Under the pieces are notes generated by a model, which did no database searches, had not been told where the DNA came from, and worked only from the letters and a program-made list of their open reading frames with translations. From CAYWQB01 sp964460785 (GTDB taxonomy: Bacteria; Chlamydiota; Chlamydiia; Chlamydiales; CAYWQB01), in the NCBI GenBank assembly GCA_964460785.1, contig CAYWQB010000003.1, positions 248,001 through 312,000 of the forward strand: DNA of 64,000 nt. Reading direction: 5' to 3'. The position numbers and the translations under genes are program-made. Shown here one piece after another: positions 25,623-34,240 of the stretch; within the stretch, counting starts at the first letter, position 1, and each line of letters opens with the position of its first letter.

Positions 25623-25976
25623 ATGGACCAAACCTTGAATGCATATATGCCCCATAAAGGGGCGACGGCAAGTAGCTACTACTCATCGCAGGATCTGCTT
25701 TCTGGAGCAAAGAAAAAAGATCCCAAAGAGGTAGGACAGATGTTTGAGTCCATGTTTTACCAGATGATTTTAAAAGAGATGAGACAGGGGGAGCTCAGTA
25801 AGGGGCTATTCGACAGCTCAGCTATGCAGATGCAACAGGAGATGTGGGATAATGAGTTAGCTCAGAAACTGGGGCAACGAGGAGACCTTGGGATCGTACG
25901 TATGGTTGAAGAGTATATAGAAAGAAAAACCACAGCATCTCAGCCTTTGGGTCTGCTCAAGGGAGAGGAGGTATAG
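25623..25976 (+). CDS. flgJ: Flagellar rod-binding protein, single-domain FlgJ
   Basis: A 117-residue protein equal to the N-terminal rod-binding domain of FlgJ, with the signature FESMFYQMILKEMRQ and the C-terminal helix QKLGQRGDLGIVRMV. The peptidoglycan hydrolase domain of enterobacterial FlgJ is absent, as in many other phyla, so another enzyme must open the wall for the rod. It lies nine bases after flgI and four bases before the flgN-like gene. Confidence 0.88.
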   Translation: MDQTLNAYMPHKGATASSYYSSQDLLSGAKKKDPKEVGQMFESMFYQMILKEMRQGELSKGLFDSSAMQMQQEMWDNELAQKLGQRGDLGIVRMVEEYIERKTTASQPLGLLKGEEV

Positions 25977-25980
25977 CGAG

Positions 25981-26502
25981 ATGACAAAGCAAGCTTTGCA
26001 AAAGCAACAAGAGAGGGTTGCCTCCTACTTCAAGCAGGAGATGGATCTCCTAAGAGAAGTGCTAGCGAATCTTTTAGAAGAGCGTGATGCGCTTTTATCA
26101 AACCAGGCAGAGGTACTGAAAAAGCTATCAAAAAATAAAGACCATCTTCTGGAGTCTCTGCTTAAGATCCGAGAAGGATCGCAAGAGGCCATGCGAAGGT
26201 TGAGAGAATCTCTTGGTTCAGAAGAGGCCTCTTCCCTTGAAGATCTTGTAGAGCTCTATCCCTATGAGGATTTTTCTGATCTAGTTTTTCTACAAAAAAC
26301 GCTTAAGAGCTTGATTGAGAAGATTCAAGGAGAATCAGAGAGAAATAGCTACCTTCTCCAAAACAAAGTGAGCATCACCCGTCAGGTGATTCATCGGCTG
26401 CAAGGGAATGGCAGTCCTAAGTCGGAGACATATGGGCCTGCAGGCTATGTGCGCGGTGCTCCTAAGAAAACGAAAGTAACCCTCATTAATCGCGAGGTCT
26501 AG
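25981..26502 (+). CDS. flgN: FlgN-like export chaperone
   Basis: A 173-residue, mostly helical and charged protein with long coiled-coil stretches at about 8-70 and 100-140. It ends with the TYGPAGY segment seen in FlgN proteins before a short basic tail. The position directly before flgK and flgL matches FlgN, which binds these hook-associated proteins before export. Sequence identity in this family is low, so the call rests on size, helical make-up, the C-terminal motif and position. Confidence 0.75.
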   Translation: MTKQALQKQQERVASYFKQEMDLLREVLANLLEERDALLSNQAEVLKKLSKNKDHLLESLLKIREGSQEAMRRLRESLGSEEASSLEDLVELYPYEDFSDLVFLQKTLKSLIEKIQGESERNSYLLQNKVSITRQVIHRLQGNGSPKSETYGPAGYVRGAPKKTKVTLINREV

Positions 26503-26504
26503 TT

Positions 26505-28772
26505 ATGCCGGGAAGCTTTGATGCATTCAGGATCAGCATGCGAGGGCTGAACGCTTCGCAAAAACAGATGGAGGTCACGAGTAATAATATTTCTCAGGCC
26601 TCAAATGAAAACTACTCTCGGCAAGAAGCGCGCCTTGTTTCCATGGGGGATGTCTTTGATGGAGAAGTGTTTATCGGGCAAGGCGTCGAGGTATCTGTTG
26701 TAGAACGCATTCGAGATGAGCTTCTTGATGTCCAAATTCGTGATAAGGCTGCCGCTTCTGGATACTATAGTGTGAAGTCCAAATGGCTTGAACGTGTGGA
26801 AGCAGTGTATAATGAACCCAGTGACCAAGGTGTGAGCGCTAATCTATCAAACTTTTGGGATGCATGGTCAGAGCTAGCTAATGATCCAGAAGGGCTTGGT
26901 ACTCGGTCAAACCTACTCTCAAGAACAGAGAGTCTAGCCAACACAATACAAGGAGTCTATGCAGACCTTGAGGAGATAAAGCAAAATCTAGATCAAGACC
27001 TAGAGAATACTGTAGGGACGATCAATGAAAAACTAGCTCAGCTGGCACAGCTCAATAATAGTATTTTCGATAAGGAAGCAGAGGGCCCTCAGCAGGCAAA
27101 CGATTTACGAGATCAGAGAGATGCCATTATTGATGAATTGGCTAAAGTCATTGATATTCGTTACCGAGAAGAATCAAATGGGATGGTGACAGTCTTATTT
27201 GGCGACCGCCCCGCTGTGTGGATCAATTCTTATGAAGGAATTAAAGTTGTTCAAGACCCTTTAGATCATACAAAACCAAAACTGCTTTGGCAAAATGGAG
27301 ATCAGCCTGTTCAGGTTCCTGGGGGGGAGCTCAAGGCTTTATTAGATCTGAGGAAAGAGATTGTTCCTGGCTATCAAAGTGACCTGAATCAATTCGCCTC
27401 AACATTGATTAATGAGGTAAATAGCATCTATGCCAATGGTGCTGGGCTCGAACCTTATCAGGTCTTAAAAAGTGAGCTTGGAGCCAGTGTGCTAGGGCTT
27501 GAAAACAATAATTCAGCAGTCGGGCAAGCGCTTGGCCTTTTAGAAATCGGTGACAATGGCTCTCAGTCTTCTTATGTTGGAGAAATCCATATTGCTTTCT
27601 ATGATGACCAAGGAAAAGTCACGCGTACGCAAGGAGTGCTTGTTGAACCCTCAGACTCTCTCAATGATATTATCACAAAACTACGAAGTATTGATGGGTT
27701 TGCCGCAGCTTTAGTTTCGGATGACTATACAGGAGAAGAACGCTTACAGTTACAATTTGATTCGACCTCCGCACCGACAGGGGAAGTTGGATTCTCCATC
27801 GCAAATAACCGTGGAGGATATGATACCAGCGGGTTTTTAGATCTTGTTGGCTTCAGTGCTGATGAGAAGTCAAGCAATGACTCAAGTAGTGCGGGGACAC
27901 TGTCAAGTGCCGACCTCTCTCCCCTCAAAGCTCAGTTTGGTGTGCAGAGCATCAGTGACCTTGTTGCAGATCAGGCACTAGGAATTTCGGGGTCGTTTAC
28001 TTTAAATAGTTTTGTTCCAGTAGAAAATGAAGGAACGGAAGAATGGCACCATGCCTTACAGATGCGCATTGATGTAGAGAGCGATGATACCATCCAAGCA
28101 ATTATGGATAAGGTGAATGCTCTGACCTCTGAATATGGTTTTGAAATGTCTCTAAGCGGGGATCAGCTAGAGTTGTCAAATGTCTATAAGTTGAATGACC
28201 TAGGTAAGTTTGTAGGGCCTACAGATGCAGATTACGCCAGTTTACCTTTCATGAAGGTCTCATTTGCTAATACGTACCTATACCCTCAGGATCCTTCTGA
28301 TGAGCCTCCCAAGGGGTATAATGGGCTTGGTGATAACACTTCCCTATTTACGAAAATGCACCTCAATACATTGCTCTCAGGAAGTGATGCGGAGAGTATG
28401 GCTTTAGACTCTAGAATCACAGATGCGAATGATGTGCATGCGGGGTATCAGTTAAGCCCGGGAGCAAATCAAATGGCATTAGATCTCAATGCTCTTCAGT
28501 TCCAAGCTGTCTCTTCTGTCGGAGCCTTCACGATAGGCCAGGAGTATGAAAATATCATTACAGGGTTAGGAGTAGACTCGTTACAGGCGCAAGATCTCAG
28601 TGCAAATGAAGAGCTTGTCTTACAAAATTTTCTATCTGAGCGCTCGAGTATTTCCGGGGTGAATATGGATGAAGAGCTTACAAATATGATTTTATTTCAG
28701 CGGGTTTATGAAGCGAATGCGCGGATGATCGCAACTCTTAGTCAAATGATGGAAGAGTTAATGAATATATAA
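26505..28772 (+). CDS. flgK: Flagellar hook-filament junction protein FlgK
   Basis: A 755-residue hook-associated protein, about 200 residues longer than the E. coli form. The N-terminus has NASQKQMEVTSNNISQAS and NYSRQEARLV, and the C-terminus has SGVNMDEELTNMILFQRVYEANARM; both are strong FlgK marks. The extra length lies at about 350-620. There I see two units resembling flagellin hook-IN motifs (VEPSDSLNDIITKLRS and VESDDTIQAIMDKVNA, each followed by an LQLQF or LELSN strand). It is four bases behind flgN and 14 before flgL. Confidence 0.95.
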   Translation: MPGSFDAFRISMRGLNASQKQMEVTSNNISQASNENYSRQEARLVSMGDVFDGEVFIGQGVEVSVVERIRDELLDVQIRDKAAASGYYSVKSKWLERVEAVYNEPSDQGVSANLSNFWDAWSELANDPEGLGTRSNLLSRTESLANTIQGVYADLEEIKQNLDQDLENTVGTINEKLAQLAQLNNSIFDKEAEGPQQANDLRDQRDAIIDELAKVIDIRYREESNGMVTVLFGDRPAVWINSYEGIKVVQDPLDHTKPKLLWQNGDQPVQVPGGELKALLDLRKEIVPGYQSDLNQFASTLINEVNSIYANGAGLEPYQVLKSELGASVLGLENNNSAVGQALGLLEIGDNGSQSSYVGEIHIAFYDDQGKVTRTQGVLVEPSDSLNDIITKLRSIDGFAAALVSDDYTGEERLQLQFDSTSAPTGEVGFSIANNRGGYDTSGFLDLVGFSADEKSSNDSSSAGTLSSADLSPLKAQFGVQSISDLVADQALGISGSFTLNSFVPVENEGTEEWHHALQMRIDVESDDTIQAIMDKVNALTSEYGFEMSLSGDQLELSNVYKLNDLGKFVGPTDADYASLPFMKVSFANTYLYPQDPSDEPPKGYNGLGDNTSLFTKMHLNTLLSGSDAESMALDSRITDANDVHAGYQLSPGANQMALDLNALQFQAVSSVGAFTIGQEYENIITGLGVDSLQAQDLSANEELVLQNFLSERSSISGVNMDEELTNMILFQRVYEANARMIATLSQMMEELMNI

Positions 28773-28786
28773 GGTGAGGAAAAAGA

Positions 28787-29737
28787 ATGTCGCAGCGTGT
28801 AAGTAATAACCTAATTACCAACCAGTTGCTGAATAATATTCAGTCGCAGCTTTCTTTGCAGGACCGGTTGTTTCGGCAGATTTCCTCAAATAAACAAGTG
28901 GAAAAACCTTCCGATAACCCGGTAGCTACAGGGCAAATTATGGGAACCACTTCCCAAATGAAGCGCAATGAAGAGTACCAGAATACCATCAATATGGGGA
29001 ATGTGTGGACAAATGTGACAGCAACAGCCATGAGCAGTGCTGTACAAACATGGAGCCGCGTTGATGAACTTGGTGTATCAGCAGCAGATGGCACAAAGTC
29101 CGCAGATGACTTGCGTGCTATTGCAGAAGAGCTAGATCAGCTTTTAGAGCACCTGGTTCAAGTGGCCAATGCAGAAAATGCTGGGAGCTATGTATTTGCA
29201 GGGAGTGAAACAAAACAGCCTCCTTTTTCCTTTGAAAGAGATCAAGCAACAGGACGTATCACGGGTGTATTTTACCAAGGGAATAGTGAAGAAAGAACAC
29301 TGCGAACCTCAGCGAAAAATCAAGTGAAAGTAGGGATTTTAGGATCAAGCGGAGGAGACCCTAATAAGCGTGGAGCATTCATAGATCGAGCGCGAGGTGT
29401 TGATGCTTTTTCCACGATCATTGAACTGCGAGATAAGCTGCTAGCGAATGATTTTGTAGGTTTAACAGGGACGGGTGGTACACTGGAAAAAGTACAAAAG
29501 GTGTCACGAAGTTTGACTGAGGCGGAGGTGCGCATCGGTGGAGCTCAGGAAAGCCTCGACCTTGACTTAAACCGCTTGATTCAAGAGACTGCAGACCTGG
29601 AGTCGTTCTTGTCTGAGATACAGGATACAGATGTAGCAGAGGCAATTACACGGCTGAACAATATACAGAATGTTTATGAAGCCGCTCTATCTGTAGGTGG
29701 GCGAGTGATGCAAACAACACTGTTGAATTATCTTTAA
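28787..29737 (+). CDS. flgL: Flagellar hook-filament junction protein FlgL
   Basis: A 316-residue hook-associated protein. The N-terminal helix carries LFRQISSNKQVEKPSDNPV, the FlgL/flagellin D0-D1 pattern, and the motif NAGSYVFAGSETKQPPF is typical of FlgL. The C-terminal helices end with AITRLNNIQNVYEAALSVG and a Leu-rich tail. It joins FlgK to the flagellin filament. GTGAGGAAAAAGA precedes the ATG. Next in the operon is fliW, 15 bases downstream. Confidence 0.93.
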   Translation: MSQRVSNNLITNQLLNNIQSQLSLQDRLFRQISSNKQVEKPSDNPVATGQIMGTTSQMKRNEEYQNTINMGNVWTNVTATAMSSAVQTWSRVDELGVSAADGTKSADDLRAIAEELDQLLEHLVQVANAENAGSYVFAGSETKQPPFSFERDQATGRITGVFYQGNSEERTLRTSAKNQVKVGILGSSGGDPNKRGAFIDRARGVDAFSTIIELRDKLLANDFVGLTGTGGTLEKVQKVSRSLTEAEVRIGGAQESLDLDLNRLIQETADLESFLSEIQDTDVAEAITRLNNIQNVYEAALSVGGRVMQTTLLNYL

Positions 29738-29752
29738 GCAAGGGGAGATCGA

Positions 29753-30199
29753 GTGAGACATTCGATTCAATCGCTTTCTTCAGATGAGGCAGACCTACTA
29801 GCTATGCTAAGTAAGGAGACGATCCAGTTTCCTCAAGGAGTTCCTGCTTTTGAAGAGGTTAAGGAGTTTTCTATTGTGGCCAAGGAAGAAGACCTTCCTT
29901 TTTTATGGCTACAGGCAATAGAGGTTCCTCATTTAGCTTTTTTAATGATTGACCCCTTCATTGTTCTTCCTGACTATCAACCAGATGTTCTTGAAGAGGA
30001 TGTGACCATCCTAGGGATCCAGTCTCCTGAAGATGCTTTAATTCTCAGCATTGTGAATATGAAGCAAGTGCAAACCCAAGGGGCCACCATCAATCTTGTA
30101 GGTCCAATTCTTATTAACTGGAAAAAGCGCATTGGCAAACAGGTAATAATAAGAAATCATATGGACTACTCAGTAAAACATTTAATAGATGTTAATTAG
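29753..30199 (+). CDS. fliW: Flagellar assembly factor FliW
   Basis: A 148-residue protein with a GTG start 10 bases behind AAGGGGAG. Family features include the FPQGVPAFEEVKEFSIV segment, FLWLQAIEVPHLAFLMIDPF and the DVTILGIQSPEDALILSIV strand pair. FliW binds flagellin and also CsrA, releasing flagellin mRNA from repression. No csrA gene is seen in the 106 bases before the first flagellin gene or elsewhere in the window. Its position immediately before two flagellin genes is the classical FliW context. Confidence 0.93.
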   Translation: MRHSIQSLSSDEADLLAMLSKETIQFPQGVPAFEEVKEFSIVAKEEDLPFLWLQAIEVPHLAFLMIDPFIVLPDYQPDVLEEDVTILGIQSPEDALILSIVNMKQVQTQGATINLVGPILINWKKRIGKQVIIRNHMDYSVKHLIDVN

Positions 30200-30227
30200 T
30201 AATTTTATTAATTAGTTAATTATTTAT

Positions 30228-30255
30228 TAAAGTTTGTTTAATTTGTTTCCGAATT
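30228..30255 (+). promoter_or_regulatory. Predicted sigma-28 promoter of flagellin gene 1
   Basis: TAAAGTTT (30228-30235) and TCCGAATT (30248-30255) match the sigma-28 elements TAAAGTTT and GCCGATAA, with CCGA conserved. The spacing is one base longer than in E. coli (16 between TAAA and the -10). The flagellin ATG is about 50 bases downstream. The second flagellin gene has the same spacing, which supports the call. Confidence 0.6.
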
Positions 30256-30305
30256 AAAAAGTAGACTAACTAAATTAGTTGCTTTTTTAAAATCGAGGGA
30301 AACAA

Positions 30306-32150
30306 ATGATTTTTTCAGCATCAACCAATTATAAGTTCTTTTTGGAGGACTATAAGGTTCAGCAGGATCGCTTAGCCGCATCCATGCGCCGCATTGCTTC
30401 TGGTAAACGATTTATTGCACCAGGAGAAGCTCCGGCAGACTCCGGGATCTCTGCCAGGTTCAAGGCTCAAGTTGTCAATACTGAAGAGGCAAGCCGAGTC
30501 ATTCAAAATGCCGTGAACCTATTCCAAACATCAGATGCCTTTATGCAGTCGGCCGATGAAATTTTAAATAGAATGAGTGAGCTTGCAATCTCAGCCGTGG
30601 ACTCTTCAAAAAACCAAGGTGACCGAGAAAACCTCGACCTTGAGTTTCAGCAGTTAAAAAGTGAGCTGGCTCGTATCTCTGAAGCAGGGAAGTACAATGG
30701 ACTCCAAATCAATGGCAAAACGAGTGTCGCTGTTTGGGATGCATTTGATGAGCAAATTGTATATTACCAGCCAGATGGAACAGGTGAACGTCGTGTAGAG
30801 TATGTCATGAGTGATGAGGCTGGAGCCTCCAATGGCTTGAACTACAATTTTGTTAGCCCCTCTGGGGTGACGGGCGACTTTACCTTCTCAAGCGATGGTA
30901 AATCTCTTTATTACTATGCACAGGATTCAGATTTAAATGACAATGTGAGTATCACTTCTGGTAATACCCTAATGAAGCTAGACCTTGATACAGATACGCT
31001 CTTGTATCTTGATATGGTCGATGGAGAGGCTGATGCAACAAGAAGTAATACGCTTAAGATCGATGCTGATGGGAATGTTTGGACTTCGTATCGCTCTACA
31101 AATGGAGTCATCCGCGTCGCAAAAGTTCGAGAAAATGAGCTGAGCTTAGATAAGGGAGGGGCCGCATCTACAAATGAGTGGGCGGGGGGTGTCTCTATTG
31201 CCTCTGCATTCCCAAAATCAGCAGACTTCGCAATCAATGAAGATTACATCTACTATATTGAAAGGGATGGCACTACAAAGCAGTACGTGCGTCAAAATCT
31301 TTATGACGTCAATACAAAAGAGACATTAGTAGAAGATGTAAGTGCTTTTGGGCTTGTTTCAGCTCAAACTGCAGGACAGTCTTATGTCATTTCTAGTGAT
31401 GGCCGATACCTTGCATATGAAGGGCAAGAAGGGGAAGCGGATGAAGGCACACTGTATGTGCTTGATACCCATACAAATAAACGATCCTCACTCATTGTTG
31501 GTACCACATCACAAGCTGTTACAGGTCTAGGATTTGACTTCAATAACCGTCTTTACTGGACAAACACAGGGTCTATCAACCAGCAGAACTCCATTTCTAA
31601 AGTTGCGGTCACAACAGCAGAAAACGGAGATCCAGACTTTGGGGATGTGCAAATTCTAGCTAATGGCAATATGGGACGTTTTGGAGCTAGAAATGAAGCA
31701 ATCGCTTCTTCAATTGGTGGAGGCCTTAGCATTACAGCCGGCTCTCCAGCAACAAATTATCAGTTCCAGACAGGGCCTGATGCAGAGATGCATGTAGAGA
31801 TGTCTTCAGCAGATATTCGCCTCTTTACGCTAGGAATCAGTAAAGACTCCGTGAGCTCCATTGAAGAAGCTGAAGCTGCTATTGATCATATTGATCAGGC
31901 GATCAATAAATTGTCTCAGCAACGAGCGACAATAGGGGCCCAAGTCAATCGCTTGTCTCATACACTCAGCACAAACCAGAGTTATGCGACAAATATTTCT
32001 GCTGCACAGAGCCGCATAGAGGATGCAGATATTGCAGAAGAGTCTGCAAAAGTTGCGAACCAGCAAATTCTATCACAGGTTGCAACGCAGATGCTGCAGT
32101 TCAATAACCAGAACAGAATGCAGGTATTGAACCTACTGCAATTCCTTTAA
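30306..32150 (+). CDS. fliC: Flagellin with predicted beta-propeller surface domain, copy 1
   Basis: A 614-residue flagellin. Residues 1-140 form ordinary D0/D1 helices (ASMRRIASGKRF, SRVIQNAVNLFQTSD, LNRMSELAISA). Residues about 460-614 form the C-terminal D1/D0 helices, ending NNQNRMQVLNLLQFL. The central 145-455 is not a standard D2/D3 domain. It holds repeats of a short acidic turn then an aromatic beta strand: SSDGKSLYYYA (195), DADGNVWTSY (253), INEDYIYYIE (310), SSDGRYLAYE (363) and DFNNRLYWTN (411), with DEQIVYYQPDG (148) as a possible first unit. Spacing of 43-58 residues fits a six-bladed propeller. A GGGAAAC ribosome site lies before the ATG. Confidence 0.9.
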   Translation: MIFSASTNYKFFLEDYKVQQDRLAASMRRIASGKRFIAPGEAPADSGISARFKAQVVNTEEASRVIQNAVNLFQTSDAFMQSADEILNRMSELAISAVDSSKNQGDRENLDLEFQQLKSELARISEAGKYNGLQINGKTSVAVWDAFDEQIVYYQPDGTGERRVEYVMSDEAGASNGLNYNFVSPSGVTGDFTFSSDGKSLYYYAQDSDLNDNVSITSGNTLMKLDLDTDTLLYLDMVDGEADATRSNTLKIDADGNVWTSYRSTNGVIRVAKVRENELSLDKGGAASTNEWAGGVSIASAFPKSADFAINEDYIYYIERDGTTKQYVRQNLYDVNTKETLVEDVSAFGLVSAQTAGQSYVISSDGRYLAYEGQEGEADEGTLYVLDTHTNKRSSLIVGTTSQAVTGLGFDFNNRLYWTNTGSINQQNSISKVAVTTAENGDPDFGDVQILANGNMGRFGARNEAIASSIGGGLSITAGSPATNYQFQTGPDAEMHVEMSSADIRLFTLGISKDSVSSIEEAEAAIDHIDQAINKLSQQRATIGAQVNRLSHTLSTNQSYATNISAAQSRIEDADIAEESAKVANQQILSQVATQMLQFNNQNRMQVLNLLQFL

Positions 32151-32178
32151 AATAAAAAAGTTGAGTTCTCCCCCATGG

Positions 32179-32202
32179 GCCAGCCTTCGGGCTGGCTTTT
32201 TT
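32179..32202 (+). terminator. Intrinsic terminator after flagellin gene 1
   Basis: GCCAGCC, a TTCG tetraloop and GGCTGGC form a perfect seven-pair stem followed by TTTTTTA. It lies 29 bases after the stop of the first flagellin gene, so the two flagellins are separate transcription units. Confidence 0.9.
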
Positions 32203-32220
32203 ATTGTGTAGAAAAATTGC

Positions 32221-32248
32221 TAAAGATTGGGCTTTAGGCCACCGATAG
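32221..32248 (+). promoter_or_regulatory. Predicted sigma-28 promoter of flagellin gene 2
   Basis: TAAAGATT (32221-32228) and ACCGATAG (32241-32248) match the sigma-28 consensus in six of eight -10 positions. The TAAA to -10 spacing is 16, identical to flagellin gene 1. Transcription would start near 32255, giving a leader of about 100 bases before the ATG at 32357. Confidence 0.75.
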
Positions 32249-32356
32249 GGTTGATGAGTTTAGTTACGACTAGCGTTGTGTTCCAGGGCAAGGAGTACAG
32301 CAGCTTTAAGCGCTGAGCAAGGAGTGCTCAGTGGAATCAATCAAGGAGGGATTCAA

Positions 32357-34222
32357 ATGCTTTTCTCAGCATCAACCAATTACAAATTCTTTGTTAAAGA
32401 TTATATGGTGCAAAATGATAAACTAAGCGCATCAATGCGCCGTTTATCATCAGGGCGCCGATTTATTGTTCCTGGGGAAGCTCCGGCTGACACAGGGATT
32501 TCTGCTCGCTTCAAGGCTCAGATAGTTAATACTGAAGAAGCTAGCCGTGTGATTCAGAATGCAACAAACTTGTTTCAGACATCGGATGCCTTTATGCAAA
32601 ACTCATCCGATATCCTCAACCGTATGAGTGAGCTTGCAATCTCGGCTTTTGACTCTTCAAAAAACCAAGGGGATAGAAAAAATCTAGACCTTGAATTCCA
32701 ACAACTCAAGCATGAGCTTGCGAGAATTTCTGAAGTTGGCAAGTACAACGGCCTACAAATTAATGGTAAAACGGGCGTCGCTGTGTGGGATGCATTCGAT
32801 GAGCAAATTGTATATTACCAGCCAGATGGGACAGGGCAAAGAGAAACTCCGTATGTGATGAGTAGCGATAATGCTTCACAAAATGGAATCAACTACCAGT
32901 TTGTGAGCAGCTCTTCTGTAACAGGAGACTTCCAGTTTACAAGCGATGGCAAGTCACTTGTGTATTTTGCTCAAGGAAGCACTCTTAATGACTCTACCAC
33001 TGTTGTTAAGCGCAATACGTTGATGAAGCTAGATTTAAGTGATGATACAGTCAACTATGTAGTCCTAGCTTCTGGTGAAGCTGACACTCTGAATGCCATG
33101 AGTGGAAACTATGGCAATAAGCTAAAAATGGATAATCAAGGGCGCTTATGGGCTTCTTATGCCGTTTCTGGTGGTGCTGGTGGTGCTATCAATTATACAC
33201 TAGGACTCGTTCGAGAAAACGAAATCACAGTTGATGCTGGTGGAGCAGACTCTACCAATGATTGGGCTGGGGGTGTGCAAATTTCCTCTGCGTACTCTAA
33301 AGGGCTTGATTTTGCTGTAGCTGATGATGGGGTGTACTTTATCGAGAGAAATGGCACAGCTAACCAGTATGTACGAAGAGATATGTTCGACCAAAATACA
33401 ACACAAGTCTTGGTTGAAAATTTATCTGCAATGGGTCTGCATGCAGGGTCTGGACAGTCGTATGCAGTATCAAATGATGGACGCTATATTGCTTACGAAG
33501 GTGGTGAGGATGATATTGGAACAATCTTCGTTTTAGACGCATATGAAAACAAGCGTGCCTCTTTGATCGTAGGAACTACAGAGCTTGCCATTACAGATCT
33601 AGGGTTTGACTTTAACAATAACCTTTACTGGACAGATACAGGTGCCACAACACAGAAGAACGCAATCCAAAAAGTGCGTATCGGACGTGAAGATGATGGG
33701 ACACCTGAGTTCTTAGATCAAGAAGTCCTTGTGAATGGCAATGTGGGGCGCTTTGGGGTCTTAAACTCTGCGATAGCCTCTGCTGTTGGCGGTGGATTGA
33801 GTATCACAGGAGGCTCTCCTGCCACAAACTACCAGTTCCAAACAGGTCCAGATGCGACCATGCATGTGGAGATGCAATCTGCGGACGTTCGCCTCTTTAC
33901 TCTAGGGGTCAGTAACCTAGATGTCCGCTCTATGGAAGCGGCAGAAGATGCAATTGCAAAGGTACAAGAAGCCATTTCTATCGTAGCAAACCAAAGAGCG
34001 ATTGTAGGTTCAGAGGTCAGCCGACTCTCCTACACACTGGGGACAAACCAGTCTTACAGTACGAATATTTCTGCCGCAGAGAGTCGACTTTCGGATGTGG
34101 ATGTTGCCAAAGAGTCTTCTCGACTGGCTTCTTCACAGATTCTGTCACAAACTGCACAGCAGATCTTGCAGTTCAACAATAGTAACCGTCAGAGTGTGCT
34201 TGGATTCCTTAGCAGCCTGTAA
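32357..34222 (+). CDS. fliC: Flagellin with predicted beta-propeller surface domain, copy 2
   Basis: A 621-residue paralogue of the preceding flagellin; an in-frame ATG at 32276 adds a non-homologous leader, while the ATG at 32357 follows AAGGAGGG and matches the other copy's start. D0/D1 regions are nearly the same as in copy 1, and VWDAFDEQIVYYQPDGTG is identical. The central repeats recur as TSDGKSLVYFA (195), DNQGRLWASY (259), ADDGVYFIE (322), SNDGRYIAYE (372) and DFNNNLYWTDTG (418). The last is an exact YWTD match, as in LDL-receptor-type propellers. The ends of the protein are conserved while the propeller loops diverge. Confidence 0.9.
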   Translation: MLFSASTNYKFFVKDYMVQNDKLSASMRRLSSGRRFIVPGEAPADTGISARFKAQIVNTEEASRVIQNATNLFQTSDAFMQNSSDILNRMSELAISAFDSSKNQGDRKNLDLEFQQLKHELARISEVGKYNGLQINGKTGVAVWDAFDEQIVYYQPDGTGQRETPYVMSSDNASQNGINYQFVSSSSVTGDFQFTSDGKSLVYFAQGSTLNDSTTVVKRNTLMKLDLSDDTVNYVVLASGEADTLNAMSGNYGNKLKMDNQGRLWASYAVSGGAGGAINYTLGLVRENEITVDAGGADSTNDWAGGVQISSAYSKGLDFAVADDGVYFIERNGTANQYVRRDMFDQNTTQVLVENLSAMGLHAGSGQSYAVSNDGRYIAYEGGEDDIGTIFVLDAYENKRASLIVGTTELAITDLGFDFNNNLYWTDTGATTQKNAIQKVRIGREDDGTPEFLDQEVLVNGNVGRFGVLNSAIASAVGGGLSITGGSPATNYQFQTGPDATMHVEMQSADVRLFTLGVSNLDVRSMEAAEDAIAKVQEAISIVANQRAIVGSEVSRLSYTLGTNQSYSTNISAAESRLSDVDVAKESSRLASSQILSQTAQQILQFNNSNRQSVLGFLSSL

Positions 34223-34240
34223 GGTTTATACATCCTTCCC

